Part shown: piece by piece, positions 17,584 to 24,920 of the stretch | How positions within the stretch are numbered: position 1 is the stretch's first letter | How the letters are laid out: each line of letters begins with the position of its first letter | NCBI RefSeq assembly: GCF_000828085.3 | Contig: NZ_JXCA02000031.1 | Location: 203,739-251,158, forward strand | Direction of reading: 5' to 3' | DNA length: 47,420 nucleotides | Source: Scytonema tolypothrichoides VB-61278 | GTDB taxonomy: Bacteria; Cyanobacteriota; Cyanobacteriia; Cyanobacteriales; Nostocaceae | The notes under the pieces: generated by a model | The model's input: only the letters and a program-made list of their open reading frames with translations | What the model was told of the DNA's origin: nothing | The model's database searches: none | Made by a program: the position numbers and the translations under genes

Positions 17584-19017
17584 ATGAGCAGTGATATTCC
17601 TGTAAAAATTCTGTTTTTAAGAGCCGATCCGAGTAATACTGCTCGTTTGCGCTTGGGGCAAGAGTCACGAGCGATCAAAGACTGTTTGGAAAAAGCTACA
17701 GAATACGTAACGTACCAACTAGAACAACTAGAGTCTGTCCGTGTTAGCGATCTTACTAAAGTAATATTTAGGATCAAACCACGCATAATACATTTCTCTG
17801 GACATGGCACAAATAATGGTGAACTGTGCTTGGAAAATGAGGTGGGTGAGGTTCAGTATGTGACACCTGAAGCTCTAGCAGCAATGTTTAAGTTGTTCGC
17901 ACAGCAAATCTATTGTGTTGTCCTGAATACCTGTTATTCTGAAGTTCAAGCCAATGCGATCGCTCAACATATACCGTTTGTGATTGGAATGAATGACCAA
18001 ATTGGGGATCGAGCCGCCATCGCTTTTACTACAGGTTTTTACAAAGCCCTAGCAGCAAATTGTTCCATTGAAGAAGCATACGAGTTTGGCTGTGTAGAAA
18101 TTCAACTATATGGGATTCGAGAACATCTTAAACCTGTTCTGTATACTAAAAATAAAGTTAACGCTAATATGTCTTTTGAAGAAACTTGTTCCTTTATCAT
18201 TGGTTCTCCCATTACCCATCCTCGTTACTTTTTTGGTAGACAAAGAGAACTTAAACGCCTTTTTGACTTACTCAAACGTCGCCCCCTGCAAAATGCTGCC
18301 ATTGTTGGCAAACGTCGCATTGGCAAAACTTCTCTGCTACATTACCTAAAAAACATCACTAGTACCCCATCAGAACATTTGCGTCCTGGTCAAAAGAATG
18401 ATTGGCTACCACATCCAAAGAATTATCGGTGGGTATTCGTGGACTTTCAAGATGCACGAATGCGAAGTCAAGAGATGCTAATTAAGCACATTCTAAAACA
18501 CCTGGGCATACAAGTGCCCACATCTTGTGATCTGGAGATATTTATGGAACAGGTCAGCGATAATTTGTGTAACCCCACAGTCATTTTACTAGATGAAATT
18601 GGTGTTGGTTTGCAACGTTGTCCGGAATTGGATGATGAATTCTGGGAGAGTTTGCGCTCATTAGCAACTAACCAAACAGGGGGTAATTTGGCATTTATCT
18701 TGGCAACTCATGAATCACCAATTGAACTAGCTCATAGCACGGGGCATAGTTCACCCTTTTTCAATATTTTCGGCTATACTGCAACTTTGGGAGCACTAAC
18801 TGAGGCTGAAGCACAAGAATTGATTGCAAGTGCGCGGATTTCTTTTCCTAAAGAAGATGTAGAGTGGATTTTCCAACAAAGCCAATGCTTACCACTCTTG
18901 CTTCAAATTCTGTGTCGCGAAAGATTGTTTAGTCTAGAAGATGGAAACGCTAACGATTGGCGAGAGGAAGGGTTGAGGCAGATACAGCAATTTAGATACT
19001 TACTAGAGGATAAGTGA
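17584..19017 (+). CDS. CHAT protease - AAA/STAND ATPase, intact His/Cys dyad
   Basis: The 477-residue protein starts with a CHAT (caspase-like) domain of about 190 residues: VKILFLRADPSNTARLRLG, then IIHFSGHG with catalytic H74, and LNTCYSE with catalytic C117. A P-loop ATPase follows: the GRQRELKRLF entry motif, Walker A GKRRIGKT at 242-249, and Walker B VILLDE ending at D337-E338. Such fusions are built as signal-controlled switches in which the NTPase senses or oligomerises and the protease acts. The next gene, 101 nt downstream, has the same CHAT-ATPase plan with a damaged His, so the two may be partners. Target proteins are unknown. Confidence 0.85.
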   Translation: MSSDIPVKILFLRADPSNTARLRLGQESRAIKDCLEKATEYVTYQLEQLESVRVSDLTKVIFRIKPRIIHFSGHGTNNGELCLENEVGEVQYVTPEALAAMFKLFAQQIYCVVLNTCYSEVQANAIAQHIPFVIGMNDQIGDRAAIAFTTGFYKALAANCSIEEAYEFGCVEIQLYGIREHLKPVLYTKNKVNANMSFEETCSFIIGSPITHPRYFFGRQRELKRLFDLLKRRPLQNAAIVGKRRIGKTSLLHYLKNITSTPSEHLRPGQKNDWLPHPKNYRWVFVDFQDARMRSQEMLIKHILKHLGIQVPTSCDLEIFMEQVSDNLCNPTVILLDEIGVGLQRCPELDDEFWESLRSLATNQTGGNLAFILATHESPIELAHSTGHSSPFFNIFGYTATLGALTEAEAQELIASARISFPKEDVEWIFQQSQCLPLLLQILCRERLFSLEDGNANDWREEGLRQIQQFRYLLEDK

Positions 19018-19118
19018 TTTTATCTGCTATTAAATTCACCGTAATTGCCTGACGATTTTATATTCTTTTTTACTCTATCAACTTATAAGCTCTGAGACTA
19101 CTGCTAACATTCTCTTAC

Positions 19119-22100
19119 ATGAATAACAACACCCGTATCAAAACTATTTTGATTCTGGCAGCAAATCCGACAAGTTCCTCAAGGCTACGACTTGATAAAG
19201 AAGTACGGGAGATTGATGAAGGATTGCGACGCGCTAACAAACGCGAGGAATTCAAGTTAGAGCAAAAATGGGCGGTGCGTCAGCGCGACTTCTACCGCGC
19301 CATCTTAGATTATCAGCCGCAAATTGTTCACTTTTGCGGACTTGGTGCTGGGCAAGATGGTATTGTTTTGGAAGATGAAACAGGACAGCCTGCATTAATC
19401 TCCGCCGAAGCACTGGGGAGCATGTTTAAGCTGTTTGCCACTAAAGGAGTTGAATGTGTCCTTTTAAACGCTTGTTACTCACTCGTGCAAGCAGAAGCAA
19501 TTAGCCAACATGTCAATTATGTGATTGGCATGACTCAAACAGTAGGGGATAAAGCAGCTGTTGGTTTTGCTGTGGCGTTTTATGATGCGATCGCAGCAGG
19601 GGAAGAGGTGGAGTTTGCCTATGAACTCGGTTGTTCTGTAATGATAGGTCTTGGGCAACACGAAACTCCAGTTTTCTTGAAAAACACACAAGAGTATATT
19701 ACCCTCCCTCCTGTCAATATAGACATCATTCCTCCCAACCCCTACCAGGGATTGGCTGCTTTTGGGGAAGAAGATGCTGCATTCTTCTTTGGACGGGAAA
19801 TGTTTGTCAATGGTTTGGTTGAAGCAGTTCACAAACAGCCCTTAGTTGGTGTGATTGGTCCTAGTGGCAGTGGTAAATCTTCTGCTGTCTATGCCGGACT
19901 CATTCCCCAGTTGCGAACAGAAGGAAGTTGGCTGATTGAATCATTTCGTCCTGGAAATCAGCCGTTTTTCCAGCTGGCAACTGCTCTAGTACGTCAATTG
20001 TCACCAGAACTAGGTGAAATCAGACAACTGCGGGAAATATCTGAATTGGCAAATAAAATACACCAAGGCAAAGTCACCTTACAGCAATTAATATCTCGCA
20101 TTATTCAATCTAACCAAAACAAGCGCCTGTTGCTAGTTGTAGATCAGTTTGAAGAACTCTATACCCTTTGCCAAAATAGGGAGGAGCAGGAACGCTTTGT
20201 TGATACCTTGCTAACAGCTATCTTTCAAGAAAATTTCACACTGGTTTTCACTTTACGGGCTGACTTTTACGGCGCTGTTCTCTCCTATCGTCCTTTAAGA
20301 GATGCATTGCAGCAGTTTACACCCCAACTGTTGAGTTCCATGAGTCGAGAGGAACTTGTAGCAGCGATTGAGGAACCTGCTCATAAGCTAGAAGTGCAAT
20401 TAGAGATACACCTAACGCAACGGATTTTAGATGATGTTAGGAGTGAGCCTGGTAATTTACCTTTATTGGAATTTGCGCTTACGCGATTGTGGTCATTACA
20501 GCAAAATCGTGTGCTCACCCATCAAGCATATGATGAAATCGGAGGTGTCAAAAAAGCGCTGGCTAATCATGCCGAGCAAATTTACCAACAATTGAGTGAA
20601 ACACAACAAAAAGCTGCACAGCGAATTTTTCTACAATTAGTGCGTCCTGGGGAAGGGACAGAGGACACCAGGCGAATCGCAACTCGTGCGGAAGTTGGAG
20701 AAGAAAACTGGGAATTGGTGAGTTATTTAGCAGGACATACTGCCCGTTTGGTTGTCACAGGACGCGACGACAAAGACGGCGAAGATACTGTGGAGATTGT
20801 TCATGAAGCGCTGATTCAACAGTGGGTAACCCTGCGAGAGTGGATAAACGTTAACCGTCAGTTTCTGATTTGGCAAAACCGATTAAAAGGACGGTTACGG
20901 GAATGGAAGGCGACTAACTTTGATGAAGGTATGCTGTTACGAGGTTTTTCGTTAGTAGAGGCACAAGACTGGCTGGACAAGCGCAAAGATGAACTCAGTA
21001 TTGCAGAAATAGATTTCATTGACTCGAGCGTAGCACTGGCAAACAGAGAGCTAGGGCAAAGAGAACTAGAAAGGCAGCAGAACAGACTTGGAATTGTAAG
21101 CAGTTTAGTAACTTCTTTGGTAGCAATCATTGTATTAGGGGCTGCACTGTTAAGAGTTTCACTAGGATTTGAAGTGTTGCTTTTTCTTGCAGCTATAACT
21201 ATTGCAGCTATTGCTGCCCTATTCGTTGCCATAAGTAAATGGAGGTTATCATCCTTATCATCGTATCGAGATGAACAACTGGTTATACAAGATATACGTG
21301 AGTTAGAAAGCTGTATAAATGCGGAGGCTATTCGTGATTTTCACCGTAGTCTGGCAATTGACGAGTTACAAAGTCCAACTAGACCTCTGCTAAGAATTTT
21401 TTTTAATATTAGTGAAAATGTAGAAGCAGCACTAAATCAAGAAAGTGCTTACTATCAGCGTCAATCTCTTGAGGGTGTTATACAGCGTTTAGATGCACAG
21501 TTACACACCTTGGCTCGCAGTACTAACAAATATGCTGCTCGGTTCTACGTTCTCGGTCAAGATTGGCGTGAAGTACTAAATAATTATTTGAGCGAATTAG
21601 CAGAAATTGTAGAAATTAACCAAGAAATTTATAATCCTTACATAATTGGTATACCTCTTAACGACACACAACGAGAAATCTTTATTGGACGTAGTAACAT
21701 TGGCTTACGCATTGAGCAATTACTGCTAGATCAACGCCGTCCTCCTTTATTACTTTACGGTCAAAGGCGTATGGGGAAAACTTCATTGCTTAACAATTTG
21801 GAACGTCTACTTCCAAACAATATCATTCCGATGTTTATAGACTTGCAAGGAGCACCATCATTAGCTAAAGACTTTGCTGGTTTTCTTTACAATCTAGCTA
21901 AAGAGATGGTTAAGTCTGCTAAGAAGCAAGGCTTGATCCTATCACCCCTGACTCGTGAAGCACTTAAAGATGATCCCTTTACCTGCTTTAACGAATGGAT
22001 CTCTGAAGAAGTAGAACAAGTACTAGAAAAAAATATTGCGTTGCTGATGCTAGACGAGTTCGAGGCACTAGATAACGCCATAACCAAAGGACGCTTTGAC

Positions 22101-22718
22101 GAGCAAGATGTTTTGGGAATGCTGCGTCACATCATACAACATCATCCCCAGTTCAAAGTGTTGTTGTCTGGTTCCCATACACTAGAAGAGTATCAGCGCT
22201 GGGCTAGCTACCTGATTAACGTACAAGTAGTCCATATTAGCTACTTTAAGCAACAGGAAACCTGTCAGCTCATTGAGCGCCCTATCAAAGATTTTGCTTT
22301 GCGCTATAAACCTGATGCTGTTGAACGTGTACTACAATTGACCCGTTGTCACCCATTTCTAGTACAGTTGCTATGTAACGAAATTGTTATTCTTAAAAAC
22401 GAGCAAGATCCTTCAATTCGCCGATTTGCAAGGTTGGGCGATGTGGAAGCAGCAATACCAAAAGCTTTAAATAGTGGTAGCTTGTTTTTTGCAGATATTC
22501 AGAAAAACCAAGTAGACTCTCTTGGGTTATCTATCCTACGCTTTCTGGCAGATCAAGGGGAAGGGGTAACAGTCAGCACTAGAACTTTGTCGCGACAGTT
22601 CCCTAATAATGTAGATAGCGCTCTTAAATTACTTCTACAACGAGAATTGATAGAAGAAGTTGACGACGGCTATCGTTTCCAAGTGGAGCTGATTCGACGA
22701 TGGTTTGCTCAAAAGTAA
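19119..22718 (+). CDS. CHAT pseudoprotease - STAND ATPase - two TM helices - second AAA/STAND ATPase
   Basis: A 1199-residue protein. Residues 1-190 form a CHAT domain, but the GHG that bears the catalytic His reads G-L75-G; the Cys is kept (C119 in LNACYSL), so protease activity should be lost. A first STAND module follows with the entry motif NPYQGLAAFGEEDA and GRE, Walker A GPSGSGKS at 247-254 and the DQFEEL Walker B at 342-347. Two hydrophobic helices lie at about 659-679 and 683-705, then a helical stretch. A second ATPase begins with IFIGR and has Walker A GQRRMGKT at 881-888 and Walker B LLMLDEFE at D979-E980. This second motor resembles the one in the preceding gene. The layout suggests a membrane-tethered sensor for the active CHAT protein upstream (inference). 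Confidence 0.85.
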   Translation: MNNNTRIKTILILAANPTSSSRLRLDKEVREIDEGLRRANKREEFKLEQKWAVRQRDFYRAILDYQPQIVHFCGLGAGQDGIVLEDETGQPALISAEALGSMFKLFATKGVECVLLNACYSLVQAEAISQHVNYVIGMTQTVGDKAAVGFAVAFYDAIAAGEEVEFAYELGCSVMIGLGQHETPVFLKNTQEYITLPPVNIDIIPPNPYQGLAAFGEEDAAFFFGREMFVNGLVEAVHKQPLVGVIGPSGSGKSSAVYAGLIPQLRTEGSWLIESFRPGNQPFFQLATALVRQLSPELGEIRQLREISELANKIHQGKVTLQQLISRIIQSNQNKRLLLVVDQFEELYTLCQNREEQERFVDTLLTAIFQENFTLVFTLRADFYGAVLSYRPLRDALQQFTPQLLSSMSREELVAAIEEPAHKLEVQLEIHLTQRILDDVRSEPGNLPLLEFALTRLWSLQQNRVLTHQAYDEIGGVKKALANHAEQIYQQLSETQQKAAQRIFLQLVRPGEGTEDTRRIATRAEVGEENWELVSYLAGHTARLVVTGRDDKDGEDTVEIVHEALIQQWVTLREWINVNRQFLIWQNRLKGRLREWKATNFDEGMLLRGFSLVEAQDWLDKRKDELSIAEIDFIDSSVALANRELGQRELERQQNRLGIVSSLVTSLVAIIVLGAALLRVSLGFEVLLFLAAITIAAIAALFVAISKWRLSSLSSYRDEQLVIQDIRELESCINAEAIRDFHRSLAIDELQSPTRPLLRIFFNISENVEAALNQESAYYQRQSLEGVIQRLDAQLHTLARSTNKYAARFYVLGQDWREVLNNYLSELAEIVEINQEIYNPYIIGIPLNDTQREIFIGRSNIGLRIEQLLLDQRRPPLLLYGQRRMGKTSLLNNLERLLPNNIIPMFIDLQGAPSLAKDFAGFLYNLAKEMVKSAKKQGLILSPLTREALKDDPFTCFNEWISEEVEQVLEKNIALLMLDEFEALDNAITKGRFDEQDVLGMLRHIIQHHPQFKVLLSGSHTLEEYQRWASYLINVQVVHISYFKQQETCQLIERPIKDFALRYKPDAVERVLQLTRCHPFLVQLLCNEIVILKNEQDPSIRRFARLGDVEAAIPKALNSGSLFFADIQKNQVDSLGLSILRFLADQGEGVTVSTRTLSRQFPNNVDSALKLLLQRELIEEVDDGYRFQVELIRRWFAQK

Positions 22719-22996
22719 TAGATCTCTTGCAAAAAAGTTTTGTGGTAGAGTAGAAAACTTACACATTTTTTAGGGAAGGTTAAGCAGCATTCTGAAGTTC
22801 GTAGTTATATAGCAACAGACATATCGTTTAGGACATCGTACTTTGATTAAGAGGGAACGCTTAACTCTTAACAGGGAACAGGGAAATGTCCTAACAATTG
22901 TGGCGACTGCTATAAAGCCCAGGGATCAAATGACAGCGCAGTCCAAAACGCTTTCCACGATATCAAAAGAACCCCAGAATTTAGTGGTTCTATTTA
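22719..22996. other. Spacer with STRR remnant
   Basis: Between the CHAT gene and MITE C lies non-coding DNA with two GGGAACA-like heptamers near 22869-22884 and no gene. A reverse-strand frame of about 23 codons (about 22925-22996) could be the displaced 3' end of the membrane-protein gene beyond the MITE; this is weak. Confidence 0.35.
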
Positions 22997-23101
22997 ATAT
23001 GATGTCCGCCAAATCACCCATAATAAAAGCATCTCTGTTTCTTGGCGTCTGGTACGTTTTTGTGTGAGATCATATTCAGGGTATTTAAGCGGACATGATA
23101 T
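22997..23101. mobile_element. MITE C inserted at the 3' end of a membrane-protein gene
   Basis: ATATGATGTCCG (22997-23008) and CGGACATGATAT (23090-23101) are inverted ends with one mismatch; the left 23 bp also match the right end of MITE B. It supplies the final codons and stop of the gene at 23085-23459. Confidence 0.75.
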
Positions 23102-23459
23102 CAGTTTGCCGCCATCGTCTGCCAAAGTAATAGGCTAAGTCTAGCAGTTCCCCAACCACAAGATAAAAGAACCAATCAAAGGGGTTATTCCTCACACCAA
23201 GTAGGAGCAAAAAGCCTGCGGCACTTAAGCTAGTAACAGAAGCTGCACCAAAGCTAGAAGTCAGCATACGGGTAGCGACAACAGGTGTTAACCAGAGGAT
23301 TCCTCGCCAACCTGGTAACCTGAGTGGGAAATGTACACTTGCTTGCACCAACGCTATGACCAACCCCAGCCCTATCAGCCCTAGAATTTCGAGCCAGGTT
23401 ACTTGACGCCAATCCTTAATACTGGCGAATGATACTTTTGGGAGCGATTTGGTACTCAT
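23085..23459 (-). CDS. Small multi-pass membrane protein (ECF S-component-like), 3' end in a MITE
   Basis: This 124-residue protein has three to four hydrophobic segments after a short cytoplasmic start (WLEILGLIGLGLVIALVQ, then ILWLTPVVATRML, SVTSLSAAGFLLLLG and FYLVVGELLDLAYY). The pattern and the FGAASVTSLSAAG stretch recall S-components of ECF vitamin transporters, which are usually 170-200 residues, so it may be shortened. The last residues (IMSA) and the stop lie within MITE C. It overlaps the 3' end of the IDDTD-protein gene by 44 nt, indicating co-expression. The family assignment is tentative. Confidence 0.65.
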   Translation of the reverse strand: MSTKSLPKVSFASIKDWRQVTWLEILGLIGLGLVIALVQASVHFPLRLPGWRGILWLTPVVATRMLTSSFGAASVTSLSAAGFLLLLGVRNNPFDWFFYLVVGELLDLAYYFGRRWRQTDIMSA

Positions 23460-24168
23460 ATTCTTTCTCTCCTATTTCTTGAGTTGAATTGGTGGTTTTC
23501 TCCACAAGCAAGATGGCTTGTCCATTTAATAAGACTGGACGGGGCCAGGGACTGGTTTGTATCTTAGTGTTTTCAGCTACTAACCTACCTTCCAAATCCT
23601 GGATACGGTCAATAGTAGCTGTCTGATAAAGTTTTTGAGCAGTAAACACGCCTTCGAGATCACGCAAACCAGGTAGCCAGAGAAACCGTCCATCGTTCTC
23701 TGTTTTCCGCAAACCTACTGAAGCAAGTGCTCCAATAATTCCGTCTTTGGTGCCTGTCAGACCCTCTAAGTGCAGTCCAGCTTGATGAGCGACTGAAAGT
23801 GCTTCTTCCTGGGTCAGGACTTTCTCTTTTGCCTGCTTGCCAAAAGTCTGTACTGCCTGAGTAACCTGATCCCACTGAGCGAAACATAGTCCCACATCTG
23901 ACCCCGGCTCACTTTTGTTAAGAAGAAACTCTTGACAATAATCAGCCAGAATATCAACCTTCTTTGTATCAATCTCCACCATGATGCAGGCGGAACTGTT
24001 ATGCGAGGTAAAGGGGATTTCGGGACTCAGGAAAAGCTGGTGGCGGGTTATTCCAATGGGTTGTGCTAAGTTCAATTCAGCAAGTTTTGCCCCCAATTGT
24101 CGGCACAAGTTGCCTGTTCCACCACTCGTCAGATTGTCAGTATCATCTATGCCTATGAGAAATCGCAT
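23416..24168 (-). CDS. TiaS-like IDDTD-motif protein (metabolite- or tRNA-modifying enzyme homologue)
   Basis: The start is taken at ATG 24168, giving 250 residues beginning MRFLIGIDDTDNLTSGGTG. This motif is the nucleotide-binding signature of the kinase-like domain found in archaeal TiaS (agmatidine synthase). The later regions (LFLSPEIPFTSHNSSACIMVE, GSDVGLCFA and GLTGTKDGIIGALASVGLR) match the same domain, but the Zn and RNA-binding parts of TiaS are absent. Bacteria modify the relevant tRNA with TilS, so tRNA-Ile modification is unlikely; phosphorylation of a small metabolite is a more plausible guess. Its reading frame overlaps a small transporter-like membrane gene, pointing to a ligand handled by both. 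A 16-bp palindrome stands 43 nt upstream. Confidence 0.65.
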   Translation of the reverse strand: MRFLIGIDDTDNLTSGGTGNLCRQLGAKLAELNLAQPIGITRHQLFLSPEIPFTSHNSSACIMVEIDTKKVDILADYCQEFLLNKSEPGSDVGLCFAQWDQVTQAVQTFGKQAKEKVLTQEEALSVAHQAGLHLEGLTGTKDGIIGALASVGLRKTENDGRFLWLPGLRDLEGVFTAQKLYQTATIDRIQDLEGRLVAENTKIQTSPWPRPVLLNGQAILLVEKTTNSTQEIGEKEYEYQIAPKSIIRQY

Positions 24169-24210
24169 ATTTATTCTGTCCGGTTTTGTCTTGGCTTTTT
24201 GCTTAGCAAA

Positions 24211-24226
24211 TTTCACTTAAGTGAAA
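24211..24226. promoter_or_regulatory. 16-bp perfect palindrome upstream of the IDDTD gene
   Basis: TTTCACTTAAGTGAAA is a perfect palindrome 43-58 nt before the chosen ATG of the IDDTD gene. Its size and position fit an operator for a dimeric repressor; the regulator is unknown. An in-frame GTG at 24216 lies inside it, which is one reason to prefer the later ATG. Confidence 0.5.
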
Positions 24227-24427
24227 CTGTTGATTAGCCCCCTCATTACTGTGTCAGTAATTGTGTCATGAAAATTTATTGCATGATATCTGCAATCAAC
24301 TTTCTTTTGGTTCTACGTCAACAAGGGGTGTAAGGGGGTAAGGGTGTGATTGGTGGGGGCAAGAAATGCGCACCACCAGTCTTGGTCAAACTAAATATTC
24401 TTAAAATTTTACCAGGTAGATGAGTTT

Positions 24428-24448
24428 TTTACCAATTTTCTTGGTAAA
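24428..24448. promoter_or_regulatory. TTTACCAA/TTGGTAAA inverted repeat
   Basis: Perfect 8-bp arms with a 5-nt TTTTC spacer in the gene-free stretch 24227-24920. The core ACCAA..TTGGT resembles the site at 14732-14748. It could be an operator, but it has no gene close by. Confidence 0.35.
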
Positions 24449-24495
24449 CTGAGTTCTTGCACCATTACGAGTTAACCACTAAAATTTCTATGAAA

Positions 24496-24597
24496 TATAG
24501 CGCTTTTCGGTTGCGTGCAATACACGGTTGTTGTGAAAGTGCATGCACTTTCACATTGGTCGCGGTGGTGTATGTGATTCAAATGAAAACCGCTATA
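24496..24597. mobile_element. MITE of a second family (TATAGCG ends) with a central palindrome
   Basis: Inverted ends TATAGCGCTTTTC (24496-24508) and GAAAACCGCTATA (24585-24597) bound a 102-bp non-coding unit. A perfect 24-bp palindrome sits inside (24532-24555; arms TGTGAAAGTGCA and TGCACTTTCACA). A longer element with the same ends lies at 42912-43250. Confidence 0.65.
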
Positions 24598-24626
24598 GTT
24601 TTTAAAAATACTCAAAACTCAGTTTC

Positions 24627-24656
24627 AGGCGAAGTCCATTAAAATGGACTTCGCCT
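24627..24656. repeat. 14-bp-arm hairpin AGGCGAAGTCCATT
   Basis: Perfect 14-bp arms (24627-24640 and 24643-24656) with a 2-nt spacer form a very stable hairpin. There is no following T-run and no adjoining gene; it resembles the compact hairpin repeats scattered elsewhere in the window. Confidence 0.55.
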
Positions 24657-24920
24657 ATTAGCCTAGGACTCATAGTCCCGTGACGAAAACGGAGTCAAAT
24701 AACATGTCATGATTTTGACATTTACTTTACCAGGTACAAGATATAAGCGCCCAAGGGGCGCGACTACACGCCCCCAACGAATGAAAGAAACACCATTTCC
24801 CTGTTAAGAGTTCCCTGTGTTTTTTAGGAGTAAACCTGTTTGACGAAATCTAAATTGTAAACAGCACAGTAATGGTTAAATCAACTCCTCAATTAGGCAC
24901 TTACTGGGGTTTAACTTATG

